Assembly (NCBI GenBank): GCA_005778045.1 | Contig: SXKQ01000125.1 | Coordinates: 1 to 13,793, forward strand | Reading direction: 5' to 3' | DNA length: 13,793 nt | From: Planctomycetia bacterium | GTDB taxonomy: Bacteria; Planctomycetota; UBA1135; GCA-002686595 | In this document: positions 1 to 7,334 of the stretch, in pieces | Numbering within the stretch: the stretch's first letter is position 1 | How the letters are laid out: each line of letters starts with the position of its first letter | Program-made: the position numbers and the translations under genes | Notes under the pieces: model-generated | The model's input: only the letters and a program-made list of their open reading frames with translations | The model's database searches: none | Told to the model about the DNA's origin: nothing

Positions 1-1
1 C

Positions 2-175
2 GTCCTCGAGGCTTGGCCCTTCGTCGAGGAGCACGACGTGTGGCGCGGCGAGGTCGAGCTCGCGAGCGCAGACGCGACTCTGCCGTGCCGCGCGCTCGGG
101 GAAGATCGTGTCTGGCGCGAGCGGGCTGCCGTCGAGCCGCCGCACACGGCCTGGAATGGCTCTCCGAGTGACTGA
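2..175 (+). CDS. C-terminal end of an unidentified protein (partial at left edge)
   Basis: A frame open from the window edge runs 57 codons to a TGA at 173-175. Nearly all codons end in G or C, as in the confident genes here, so I read it as the true tail of a gene whose body lies outside the window. The visible part begins VLEAWPFVEEHDVW and ends PPHTAWNGSPSD. It is hydrophilic, with no membrane segment and no motif I recognise, so no function is proposed. It converges on the M50 gene with a 58-base gap that holds a strong hairpin, which suits a gene end. The competing + strand frame that starts at 108 and runs across the M50 gene lacks this codon bias and is treated as a shadow. Confidence 0.6.
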   Translation, partial: VLEAWPFVEEHDVWRGEVELASADATLPCRALGEDRVWRERAAVEPPHTAWNGSPSD

Positions 176-193
176 AGGCGCCACTCTCGGTGC

Positions 194-228
194 GCGGGGC
201 CGGGCGCAGCGGCTGCGTCCGGCCTCGT
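194..228. terminator. Hairpin between convergent genes, possible bidirectional terminator
   Basis: The core is an 11-pair stem, GCCGGGCGCAG (199-209) with CTGCGTCCGGC (213-223), containing one G-U pair and a CGG loop. The stem can be extended to about 16 pairs (194-209 with 213-228). It sits in the gap between the stop of the left-edge gene (175) and the stop of the M50 gene (234). There is no clean U-tract on either side, so it may act as a weak intrinsic terminator or an mRNA 3'-end stabiliser. Confidence 0.45.
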
Positions 229-233
229 CGTTC

Positions 234-1205
234 CTACTCCTCTGGATCGCGCGGTTTGCGGATGCTGCCGCGGAACTGCTCGAGGCGCCGCAGGGCCTCC
301 TCGTCGAGTTCCTTGCCCCGGGCGAGCGGGTTGTCGCCCGGTCGTCGGGCCCCGCTCGGATCCTCGTCGCTGGCCTCGCGCGCGGATTCGCCCGGCTCGA
401 CGGGCGTGAAGGTCGCGGCGCGTTCGCCGACGCCCCCGAAGGTCTGCTCGCGCATCTGCTGCTGCATGCGGCGCATCCGCACGGCCCACAGCTCGCGCGA
501 GCCGGCGAGCCACACGAACACGCCGACCGCGACGACCGACCATTGGCTCGACAGGAAGCCGAGCACGATCAGGCCGGCGGCGAAAAGCTTGCCGATGCCC
601 GCCGCGATGCGCGTGGCGTTCAGCCAGTCCGTGAACACGCCGCAGAAGGCGCGGAACACGCGTCCGCCGTCCATGGGGAAGGCGGGCAGCAGGTTCGAGG
701 CGCCCATGAACACGTTGATCAGGATGAAGTTGGCCAACAGGCCCGCCAGCGTTGCGGTCGCGTTGGGCGCGATGTCGCTCATGCTCGCGATGCCCGAGGC
801 GAGCAGGAATGGCAGCGCCAGCGCGGCCAGCAGGAAGTTCACCGCCGGACCGGCGAGAGCCACGATGGCCTCGATCTTGGGGTTCTCCGGGATCTCGCGC
901 ATGCGCGCCATGCCGCCCAAGAACCACAGCGTGATGTCGAGGACCTCGATCTTGAAGTAGCGCGCCGCGAGCGTGTGCCCGAACTCGTGCAGGGTCACCA
1001 GCGTGAACAGGATCAGCAGGTTGATGACCGCGGCCAGCGGGTCGCCGGGCCACAGGGCCGCCGTGCCGATCACGAGCAGCACCCACGACAGGTCGATGCG
1101 CACCGTGGTCCCGAACACGCGGGCGATGGGGAAGGAACCGAACACGGTGTGCGGGGCTGGGGCTGGCGGGGAGTTCGCGACGAGACCGGAACGGCCCGGA
1201 TCCAC
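234..1205 (-). CDS. Site-2-protease-like M50 zinc metalloprotease
   Basis: A 323-residue intramembrane protease of the M50 (site-2 protease, SpoIVFB-like) family, expected to cut membrane-embedded substrates such as anti-sigma factors; the substrate is unknown. The zinc-binding HEFGH is at residues 73-77 in a membrane segment (about 56-78). The AGPAVN motif (118-123) is typical of the family. The third zinc ligand is in NLLPAFPMDGG (Asp179). Hydrophobic segments lie near 38-53, 56-78, 113-136, 153-170 and 205-235. There is no CBS-domain pair after the core, only a short charged tail (about 245-323). The start at 1205 is GTG without a visible Shine-Dalgarno. An in-frame GTG at residue 21 would give the usual VFGSFPIARVFG N-terminus and is a real alternative. 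The gene is divergent from the AOR gene, with 70 bases between. Confidence 0.9.
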   Translation of the reverse strand: MDPGRSGLVANSPPAPAPHTVFGSFPIARVFGTTVRIDLSWVLLVIGTAALWPGDPLAAVINLLILFTLVTLHEFGHTLAARYFKIEVLDITLWFLGGMARMREIPENPKIEAIVALAGPAVNFLLAALALPFLLASGIASMSDIAPNATATLAGLLANFILINVFMGASNLLPAFPMDGGRVFRAFCGVFTDWLNATRIAAGIGKLFAAGLIVLGFLSSQWSVVAVGVFVWLAGSRELWAVRMRRMQQQMREQTFGGVGERAATFTPVEPGESAREASDEDPSGARRPGDNPLARGKELDEEALRRLEQFRGSIRKPRDPEE

Positions 1206-1275
1206 GGCAGGCGAGGGGAAAAGAAGCTAGGCTCCCCCTGCGCCGGTCGCAACCTGCTCCGGCGCAAACCTCGCC

Positions 1276-3282
1276 GTGGCAACCCTTTCGGACTCTCTGG
1301 AGGCTCCGCTCGCGCTGCAGATCGACCTGCGCGCGCTCGCCGGGGGTGCTTCCGTCGAGCCCCGGCCCTGGACGGCGGGCATTCCGTGGCTCGCGCAGCT
1401 TGGACGCCTCGGCGGCGGGGCGCTCGGACTGGCGGAGCTTGCCCAGCGCGAACTTTGCGGCGATCCGGCGCCACTCGCCGTGTGCGTGGGGCAGCTCGTG
1501 CGGCGCGGGTTTCCGACCGCGGCGCGGGCCAGTGTCGCTTCACGCGCCCCTCTCACCGGGCTCTTCTCCGAGGGGCTCGTCGGCGGCTCGCTCGGCCGCA
1601 CCTTGGCGCGTTCCATGACGGGCCTGTTCGTCGGCGGCTCGCTCACGGGCGTGGGCAACGTGCTCGTGATCGAGGAACATGGCTGCGCACGATTGCGTGT
1701 CTGGCCGGAGCTTGCCGGTCTCTCGCCGCGGGCGACGCACGCTGCGCTCATCGAGCGACTCGGACCCTGCGGCACGCTCTCGGTCGGCCTCGCCGGAGAG
1801 CGCGGTGTTCCGCTCGCGAGCCTCGCCTCCGGCGGCGAGCTGCCGCACTTCGTCGGTCGCGGAGGCCTCGGCGCCGTGCTGGGTCGTCTTGGCCTGAAGG
1901 CGATCGCCGTCTGCGGGATGGAAGTGCAGGACGAGCCGAACTCCGAGCTCAAGGTGCGTCTCGCGCGCTCGCCGCGATTGCTCGCGCGCGCCGCTGGCGG
2001 CACGCTCGAGCTGTTCGACGCGTTCGCGGTCCGTCCCGAGGCAGGCGAGCACGGCGCGGAGCTGGCGCGGCTCGGCGCAGAGGCGCGCGCGGCGCGCGCG
2101 AGCCGCCACGGCTGCGCGGGGTGTCCCACGCCTTGTGGCTGGGAGTTCGACACGCGCCGTGGTGCCAAGCAGTCGGCGCGCTTCGGTGCGAGTCACGCCC
2201 TCGCGTCCGCGCTCGGTTTCTCCGAGCTGGAGGACACGCTCGAGTTGTTGCGCGCCTGCGACGAGCTCGGGCTCGATGCCAAGGAGGTCGGCGCCACGCT
2301 CGCGCTCGTTCGCCCGCGGGACCTCGCCCATGCTCTCGCGCTCGTGCGCGAGTCGTGCGAGGGCCATGGTGATGGCGCGCGCCTCGCGCTGGGATCCGTG
2401 GCGCTCGCGCGCGAGCTCGGTGTCCCCACGCCGAGCGCCAAGGGCAACGCCGTCCGCGCCGACGCGAGCCTCGCCTCGCTGCTCGGCCAGTGCGTCTCCT
2501 CGCGCGGCGGCGATCCGATGCGCACCTTCCCGTTCCTCGCGGTCGACGGGGCCGACCTTTCCGCCTTCCGTGCCAGCACGGGACTCGACCTGCCCCCGGG
2601 TGCCGCCGATCCCGAGCTGCCCGCTGGCAAGGGCGAGCTAGTCGCCTGGCACGAAGACTGGGCCAACGCCCTCGACATGACGGGCTTCTGCGCCTTCTCG
2701 GGCGCGGCGCTGATCTCGGACGGGCTGTGCACGCCGGACGAACTTGCCCGGGACCTCGCGCCCGAGCTTGATGCGCGCACGTTTGGCCTGCTCGACGCGG
2801 GCGCGGCACTTTCGACGCTCCAGCGCTGGCTCAACGAGCGCTGGGGCGCCGCCGAAGCGAGCGACCTGCCCGACTGGGCCGCTGCGCGATTGCGCGCTCC
2901 CGGGGCCTGGGGCGCCTACGCGCGTCGTCGCGGGCTCGACGAGCGCTCGGGGCGACTCCTGCCCGAGCGCATCGCGAGCCTGCAGTCCCTCCGGCCGTGG
3001 CAGGTCGCGCCCCCGCCGAGCTCGGCGAGCGCGGCTGCGTCGGCGCCCGTGGAGCGCTCGCCTGGCCTCGTGCGCTTGCGGGTCGCCGGAGAGGCGCCGC
3101 GGCAGCTCACGCTCCCGCTGCCCGCGACCGTCGTCGATGTGCTCGCCGAACTGCGTCGCATCGAATCGCGCTGGAGTTCGCTGCGGCCCGCTGTGTACCG
3201 CGGCGGCAAAGCGCTCGGCGCGCAGGCGCTCGTGCACGCCGGCGACGAGCTCACCCTGCTGCTCGTCATCGCGGGCGGCTAG
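1276..3282 (+). CDS. Aldehyde:ferredoxin oxidoreductase (AOR) family enzyme fused to a C-terminal MoaD/ThiS-like domain
   Basis: 668 residues. AOR-family enzymes oxidise aldehydes to acids, or related substrates, using a tungsten or molybdenum bis-pterin and one 4Fe-4S cluster. The N-terminal AOR domain shows APLTGLFSEG...GGSLGR and GRGGLGAVLG...LKAI (194-210). The cluster cysteines are visible as CxxCxxxC (Cys280, Cys283, Cys287) and in DMTGFC (Asp467, Cys472), matching the family's DxxGxC pterin/cluster motif. ELGLD and GGDPMRTFPF also fit the family. After a Pro/Ser/Ala-rich linker (about 577-595), residues 596-668 form a complete MoaD/ThiS-like ubiquitin fold ending LLLVIAGG, with the terminal Gly-Gly that is activated and thiocarboxylated in MoaD. 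The AOR part is slightly short and divergent, so its substrate, and even tungsten versus molybdenum, cannot be called. The start is GTG with no obvious ribosome site. No cofactor gene is nearby. Confidence 0.85.
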   Translation: MATLSDSLEAPLALQIDLRALAGGASVEPRPWTAGIPWLAQLGRLGGGALGLAELAQRELCGDPAPLAVCVGQLVRRGFPTAARASVASRAPLTGLFSEGLVGGSLGRTLARSMTGLFVGGSLTGVGNVLVIEEHGCARLRVWPELAGLSPRATHAALIERLGPCGTLSVGLAGERGVPLASLASGGELPHFVGRGGLGAVLGRLGLKAIAVCGMEVQDEPNSELKVRLARSPRLLARAAGGTLELFDAFAVRPEAGEHGAELARLGAEARAARASRHGCAGCPTPCGWEFDTRRGAKQSARFGASHALASALGFSELEDTLELLRACDELGLDAKEVGATLALVRPRDLAHALALVRESCEGHGDGARLALGSVALARELGVPTPSAKGNAVRADASLASLLGQCVSSRGGDPMRTFPFLAVDGADLSAFRASTGLDLPPGAADPELPAGKGELVAWHEDWANALDMTGFCAFSGAALISDGLCTPDELARDLAPELDARTFGLLDAGAALSTLQRWLNERWGAAEASDLPDWAAARLRAPGAWGAYARRRGLDERSGRLLPERIASLQSLRPWQVAPPPSSASAAASAPVERSPGLVRLRVAGEAPRQLTLPLPATVVDVLAELRRIESRWSSLRPAVYRGGKALGAQALVHAGDELTLLLVIAGG

Positions 3283-3327
3283 TCACTCGCAGGCGCGGGG
3301 CGCAACCTCCGCGGGCGCGGCGGCGTC

Positions 3328-3353
3328 GCCCGTCGAGTTCTCTGGCGACGGGC
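3328..3353 (+). terminator. Hairpin downstream of the AOR-MoaD gene, possible terminator
   Basis: GCCCGTCG (3328-3335) and CGACGGGC (3346-3353) are perfect inverted repeats with a 10-base loop, 46 bases after the AOR-MoaD stop. No U-run follows, so intrinsic termination is uncertain; it may be an mRNA 3' structure. The rest of the 143-base gap to the GT9 gene shows no ORF with coding-like codon use. Confidence 0.3.
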
Positions 3354-3386
3354 GTGCGCCGGAAGTTTCACCGCCTCGGCGTGCAA

Positions 3387-3415
3387 TTGCCTTGCCGCGG
3401 CGCGGAGACTACAAC
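3387..3415 (+). promoter_or_regulatory. Possible sigma-70-like promoter before the GT9 gene
   Basis: TTGCCT (3387-3392) and TACAAC (3410-3415) are separated by 17 bases in the gap before the GT9 gene. The proposed TTG start at 3426 is only 10 bases after the -10 box, so the transcript would be nearly leaderless. The match is weak in GC-rich DNA and could be chance. Confidence 0.2.
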
Positions 3416-3425
3416 CCTTGACACC

Positions 3426-4490
3426 TTGTTTCCGATCCTGATCCTCAAGACCGGAGCGCTCGGCGACGTCGTGCGGACGACGGCGCTGGTGCCGGGCCTT
3501 CGCAGCGCGCACTCGGACGCGCGTATCACGTGGGTGACCGCGCCGGGTGCGGTCGATCTCGTGCGGCTGCATCCCGGCGTCGCAGAGGTCGTGGCGCTCG
3601 ACGCGCGCGCGGAGGCGAGCTGTGCTGCGGTGCGCACGCGCCTTTCGTCGACGCGCTGGGCTTGGGTGATCTCGCTCGACGATGAGGAGCCCCTGTGCGC
3701 GCTCGCCTCGGCGCTCGACGCCGAGCGGTTGTCCGGCGCCCACCACGACGCGATGCGCCGGCGCGTCTACACGCCCGATGTCGGCCCGTGGTTCGACATG
3801 GGCTTGCTCTCGATCCATGGCAAGGAGGAGGCCGACCGTCGCAAGATCGCCAACCGCCGCAGCCATCCCGAGATCCTGACCTCGATGCTCGGGCTGCCGA
3901 TGGGCAAGCCGGAGCTGCACGTCGAGCCGCGGCACATCGAGGCGGCGCGCGCCTTTGCCGAGCGTCACGGACTGTGGGCCCACGGCCCCGTGGTCGGCCT
4001 CAACACGGGAGCCGGCGGCCGCTGGCGCTCCAAGATGCTGTCGGTGGAGCGGACGGTCGAGCTCGCCCTGCGCGTCCAACAGGCCCTCAGTGGCGCGGTG
4101 ACGTTCATCCTGTTCGGCGGCGCCGACGAGCGCGAGCGCAACCAGCGGATCGTGGCCGCCTGCGAGGGGCGCGTGCGCCTCGTGGATGCGGGGGTCGAAA
4201 ACGCGCTGCTCGACTTCGCGGCGCGCGTGGGCCTGTGCGACGTGCTCGTGACGAGCGACAGCCTTGCCCTGCACGTCGGGCTCGCTCGCGGAGTGCGCAT
4301 CGTGAGCTTCTTCGCGCCGACGTCCGCCGCCGAGATCGAGCTCTACGACCTGGGCGAGAAGGTCGTCAGCACCGCTCCCGACTATTGCTCCTACAAGCCG
4401 GACGCTGACACCTCCTCGCTGACCCCCGAGCACATCGCCGACGCGACCCTGCGGCAGTTGGCCCTCGCCCCGAGCCGGAGGCCGCGATGA
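3426..4490 (+). CDS. Glycosyltransferase family 9 (heptosyltransferase-like)
   Basis: 354 residues from a TTG start. GT9 enzymes such as WaaC/WaaF move heptose or a related sugar from a nucleotide donor onto lipopolysaccharide core or another surface glycan. The N-terminus ILILKTGALGDVVRTT is the family's opening strand and loop, with the conserved Asp14. The donor-binding half has GLNTGAGGRWRSK (Lys203), FILFGG (228-232) and VTSDSLALHVGLARG (Asp278, His283), all expected positions. The start was placed so that the protein begins at the GT9 first strand; codon bias fades upstream. An in-frame GTG at 3381 is the main alternative. It is followed with a 4-base ATGA overlap by a small membrane protein. 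Heptose as the sugar is not provable; GT9 members with other donors exist. The C-terminal region contains a Cys (APDYCSYKPD, about 321). Confidence 0.87.
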   Translation: MFPILILKTGALGDVVRTTALVPGLRSAHSDARITWVTAPGAVDLVRLHPGVAEVVALDARAEASCAAVRTRLSSTRWAWVISLDDEEPLCALASALDAERLSGAHHDAMRRRVYTPDVGPWFDMGLLSIHGKEEADRRKIANRRSHPEILTSMLGLPMGKPELHVEPRHIEAARAFAERHGLWAHGPVVGLNTGAGGRWRSKMLSVERTVELALRVQQALSGAVTFILFGGADERERNQRIVAACEGRVRLVDAGVENALLDFAARVGLCDVLVTSDSLALHVGLARGVRIVSFFAPTSAAEIELYDLGEKVVSTAPDYCSYKPDADTSSLTPEHIADATLRQLALAPSRRPR

Positions 4491-4693
4491 GCAAGGACAA
4501 GCTCTGGTGGCTGGCGAAGGTCCTCGAGGGGGTCGGAATGGTCGTAGTGCTGGTCGGCGTGTTCGTCTCCATGAGCGCCGGCTTCGAGGGGCGCGGCCTC
4601 GAGTCCATGGCCTACGAGTTCCAAGGCCTGTTCATCGGCGGGGGCCTGTTCCTGCTCGGGGTGCTCATTGAGCGCTCCATCGGCGCCCGCTGA
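4487..4693 (+). CDS. Small two-helix membrane protein, function unknown
   Basis: 68 residues. The ATG overlaps the GT9 stop (ATGA), and GGAGG lies 5 bases upstream at 4477-4481, so translation is clearly initiated and coupled here. Two hydrophobic segments (about 13-31 and 46-62) are joined by a short charged loop (FEGRGLESMAYEF). The N-terminus MSKDKLWW is basic and the end is IERSIGAR. I do not recognise a family. Its coupling to GT9 suggests a membrane partner or anchor for that enzyme, or a role in the same surface pathway; that is inference from position only. Confidence 0.75.
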   Translation: MSKDKLWWLAKVLEGVGMVVVLVGVFVSMSAGFEGRGLESMAYEFQGLFIGGGLFLLGVLIERSIGAR

Positions 4694-4914
4694 GCCGGGC
4701 CATCGGCCGAAAGCCCATGAACTGGACGAATGTTCTGGATTGGCCGCCAGCCTTGACTCCCTCGGTACCCGAATTCGAGTCGAACTCCTATGATCGGGTG
4801 AAGGCGGGAACCCTGAGGTTTCGGCCTTCGTCCTCCCTAGCACCGATGGTCGACCCTCCGCGGACGCGCGCGAGACGACTGGCGGACCCACCCAAGCTCA
4901 CGCGAGTTCTTCGA
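4694..4914. promoter_or_regulatory. Intergenic region expected to hold the promoter of the secreted propeller gene
   Basis: 221 bases with no convincing gene, less GC-rich around 4730-4800 than its neighbours. TATGAT at 4789-4794 resembles a -10 box, but the nearest good -35 (TTGACT, 4753-4758) is 30 bases away, too far for a standard pair. The open frame continues upstream to an ATG at 4717, but codon use there is not coding-like and it would bury the signal peptide. Confidence 0.3.
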
Positions 4915-7083
4915 ATGACCCTCTCTCGGCTTCTTGCCACCGCCTGCGCAGCCCTCGCCATGGCGTCCGTCTCGACCGCGCAGGTCGTGTTCACGAACGC
5001 AACGTCGCAGTTCCCCGCGAGCAACCGTGGCTTCACGGAAAACGTCGACTTCGGTGACGTCGATGGCGACGGCGACTTCGACGCGATCCTCGCGGAGGGT
5101 GGCGACCAAGGAAATGACCAGAACAACATCTGGATCAACCGCGGAGGCGAGCTGGGGGGCACGATCGGCTTCTTCGTGGATCGCACGAGCACGCAGTTCC
5201 CGGCGGTGCTCGACCAGAGCCGTGACATCGAGTTCGCTGACATCGACATGGACGGTGACCTCGACATCTACGTGTCGAACACGTCCCAGTTGTCGAACCA
5301 GTCCAACCGCTGGTGGGTGAACATGGGCGGGGCCCAAGGCGGCACCCAAGGCTTCTATCAGGACCAGAGCGCGGCACGCTGGGCGGGCCTCGGCGTGGCC
5401 GGACAGTCGTCGATCGCGGCTAACCAGATCCTGCCGACGACGGGCTTCATCGACTTCTCCTGCGACTGCGACTTCGGCGACCTCGACAACGACGGCGACC
5501 TCGACCTCGTGCACAGCTCGTACGGCGGCGCCTTCGGCGGCAACGTCCCGACGCGCCTGTTTCTGAACAACGGCGCCGGCGTCTTCGCCGAGTTCAATCC
5601 GTCGGGCTACCAGCTCACGGGTCAAACGATCGCCACCGGCAATCCGGGCCTGTGGTGCCAGGGCAACCAGTCGTCGAACACCTCGAACTCGACCGGCACG
5701 AATTGCGACGTGGCGAGCTCCGCGCTCGACATCGACGTCGGCGACATCGACGGCGACTATGACCTCGACCTGCTGCACGGTGCGCGCCAAGAAGTGCCGC
5801 GCATGTTCCGCAACCTGCTCTCGGGCACCACGCTCGCGTTCCGCGACGTGACGAGCGCTACCTTCCCGGCGGGCTACTCATCGGGCAACGGTCACTACGA
5901 GCAGGAGATGGGGGACTGCGACCTCGACGGCGACCTCGACATCTACGGCCTCAACTGGCAGGCGGCCATCCAGTTCAACGACGTCACCCTGCGCAACGAC
6001 GGCGCGGGCACGTACTCGAACATTCAGGTCCTCTCGGGCTCGGGCGCCGACGACAACGAGGGTGACTTCCTCGACTATGACAACGACGGCGACCTCGACA
6101 TCTACGTCGCCAACTTCTCTGGTCAGGACAAGCTCTACCGCAACAACTGGTCGGGGACCGGCAACTTCAGCCACACTGACGTCACGTCGAGCGCGATGCC
6201 CTCGGCGGGCAACACGGCGCTCGACGGCGACTGCGCCGACCTCGACGAGGACGGCGACACGGACGTGATGGTCTCCAACGACTCCGACCAGCCGGAGTAC
6301 TACTTCAAGAACCTGCTCAATACGCTCGACACGCACATTCCGCGCATCCCGAACGTCGAGCAGGCTCTCGGGCGCACGGCCGGAACGCAACCGACCGTCG
6401 TGCGCGCGCAGGTCTACGACAACGCCTCGTACTACGTGACGTGGTACTACCCCGTCACGCTCGAATACCGCGTCGCACCGGCCCTCGCCTTCACGAGCGT
6501 CACCATGCGGGCGAGCCAGGGCCAGATCTGGCGCGGGCTCCTGCCCGGCAGCCTCGTCGGTCTCGTCGAGTACCGCGTCAAGGCCGTCGACCGCATGGGC
6601 AACGTTGGATACTCGGCGACCCGCAGCTTCACGGCCACCTGCCCCGCGGTCGCGTCGTACTGCACGGCTGGCACGACGACCAACGGCTGCAACGCGACGA
6701 TCTCCTCGATCGGCACGCCGAGCTTGGCCGCGACCTCGGGCTTCACGCTCAACGTCAGCAACGTCGAGGGCCAGAAGCAGGGCCTGATCTTCTATGGCAT
6801 CACCGGTCGAAACTCGGCCGCCTGGACGCCGAGCAGCTCGAGCTTCCTGTGCGTCAAGGCTCCGACGCAGCGCATGACGCCGCTCAACTCGGGCGGCGCC
6901 AACAACACGTGCACGGGCAGCTTCGCGATCGACTGGCGCAACTGGATGGCGACCCAGCCGACCGCCCTCGGCCAGCCGATGGGCTCCGGGCAGGTGTTCA
7001 ATGGGCAGTGCTGGTTCCGCGATCCGTCCGCTCCCGGCACGACGAACCTGTCTCAGGGCCTCGAGTGGACACTGTGCCCCTGA
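4915..7083 (+). CDS. Secreted seven-repeat VCBS/FG-GAP beta-propeller protein with planctomycete-type Cys-rich C-terminal module
   Basis: 722 residues from ATG 4915, chosen because it opens a classic signal peptide (basic start, hydrophobic core, likely cut after STA at residue 22). Seven calcium-binding DxDxDGDxD repeats begin near residues 45, 107, 186, 274, 332, 384 and 439 (for example DVDGDGDFD, DLDNDGDLD, DYDNDGDLD). This is the number expected for one seven-bladed integrin-like propeller. Residues about 480-575 look like an Ig/fibronectin-type beta domain. The last about 145 residues are Cys-rich, from CPAVASYCTAG to WFRDP and LEWTLCP. I recall this module at the end of many secreted planctomycete proteins, where it may serve attachment or sorting. 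The protein is thus extracellular or surface-bound, probably adhesive or ligand-binding; no catalytic motif was seen. Its last 67 bases are repeated downstream at 7335-7401. Confidence 0.85.
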   Translation: MTLSRLLATACAALAMASVSTAQVVFTNATSQFPASNRGFTENVDFGDVDGDGDFDAILAEGGDQGNDQNNIWINRGGELGGTIGFFVDRTSTQFPAVLDQSRDIEFADIDMDGDLDIYVSNTSQLSNQSNRWWVNMGGAQGGTQGFYQDQSAARWAGLGVAGQSSIAANQILPTTGFIDFSCDCDFGDLDNDGDLDLVHSSYGGAFGGNVPTRLFLNNGAGVFAEFNPSGYQLTGQTIATGNPGLWCQGNQSSNTSNSTGTNCDVASSALDIDVGDIDGDYDLDLLHGARQEVPRMFRNLLSGTTLAFRDVTSATFPAGYSSGNGHYEQEMGDCDLDGDLDIYGLNWQAAIQFNDVTLRNDGAGTYSNIQVLSGSGADDNEGDFLDYDNDGDLDIYVANFSGQDKLYRNNWSGTGNFSHTDVTSSAMPSAGNTALDGDCADLDEDGDTDVMVSNDSDQPEYYFKNLLNTLDTHIPRIPNVEQALGRTAGTQPTVVRAQVYDNASYYVTWYYPVTLEYRVAPALAFTSVTMRASQGQIWRGLLPGSLVGLVEYRVKAVDRMGNVGYSATRSFTATCPAVASYCTAGTTTNGCNATISSIGTPSLAATSGFTLNVSNVEGQKQGLIFYGITGRNSAAWTPSSSSFLCVKAPTQRMTPLNSGGANNTCTGSFAIDWRNWMATQPTALGQPMGSGQVFNGQCWFRDPSAPGTTNLSQGLEWTLCP
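7017..7083 (+). repeat. Direct repeat, copy 1 (3' end of the propeller gene)
   Basis: The last 67 bases of the secreted propeller gene recur at 7335-7401 in the same orientation, with 5 mismatches (62 of 67 identical by hand alignment). The copies flank 251 bases containing the hairpin cluster and terminator. Confidence 0.85.
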
Positions 7084-7127
7084 TAGACCGCTGAGCGACG
7101 GACGAATCGCGTCACCCTTCAGCCAGC

Positions 7128-7251
7128 GCACGGCCTTCGGCCGTGCTCGGGGGGTAAGCCCGGTTCGACGCCTACGGCGGAGAGTGTCGACGCTATGACG
7201 CTTCGGCGTCGTTGCGCGGCACCCCCGAGCAGGCGACGCCTGCGAGGCCTT
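7128..7251 (+). ncRNA. Cluster of hairpins, candidate structured RNA or 3' UTR element
   Basis: Hairpins seen in order: GCACGGCC-TTC-GGCCGTGC (7128-7146); CGCC-TAC-GGCG (7169-7179); GACGC-TTCG-GCGTC with a UUCG tetraloop (7197-7210); and GCAGG...CCTGC (7229-7243). A longer pairing, CTCGGGGG(G)T at 7146-7155 with ACCCCCGAG at 7221-7229, would enclose the middle two in a multibranched fold. An intrinsic terminator follows directly. No coding-like frame runs through it. It could be an independent small RNA, the structured 3' UTR of the propeller gene, or a REP-like palindromic repeat. No promoter was identified. Confidence 0.4.
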
Positions 7252-7285
7252 CTCGGGAGACGCTGATGCGTCTCCCGAGCTTTTT
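7252..7285 (+). terminator. Intrinsic (rho-independent) terminator
   Basis: A perfect 12-pair GC-rich stem, CTCGGGAGACGC (7252-7263) with GCGTCTCCCGAG (7268-7279), has a TGAT loop. A C and five T (7281-7285) follow. This is the clearest terminator in the window and should end transcripts from the propeller gene and any RNA in the hairpin cluster. It separates them from the radical SAM operon. Confidence 0.88.
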
Positions 7286-7334
7286 CTGGCCGCAGGAGAG
7301 ACAAGGCGGCGGCCAGCAACAGACAGGCTTCCGT

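Noticed and set aside
108..2372. A + strand open frame of 754 codons across the M50 gene and the AOR start
   Set aside because: It runs antisense to the M50 metalloprotease and out of frame with AOR; the composition is typical of a shadow.
3418..3423. Perfect TTGACA box just before the GT9 start
   Set aside because: A matching -10 box would fall inside the gene, around 3441, and none is present there.
3279..4433. Minus-strand open frame of 384 codons opposite the GT9 gene
   Set aside because: His/Arg/Ala-rich shadow; GT9 on the + strand has clear family motifs.
4717..4914. N-terminal extension of the secreted propeller protein from ATG 4717
   Set aside because: Codon use is not coding-like, and it would place 66 residues before an evident signal peptide, so ATG 4915 was preferred.
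7128..7251. CRISPR array or integron attC site as an explanation of the palindromes
   Set aside because: The hairpins differ in sequence and spacing, there are no equal repeats with spacers, and no attC-type core sites or integrase gene are seen.
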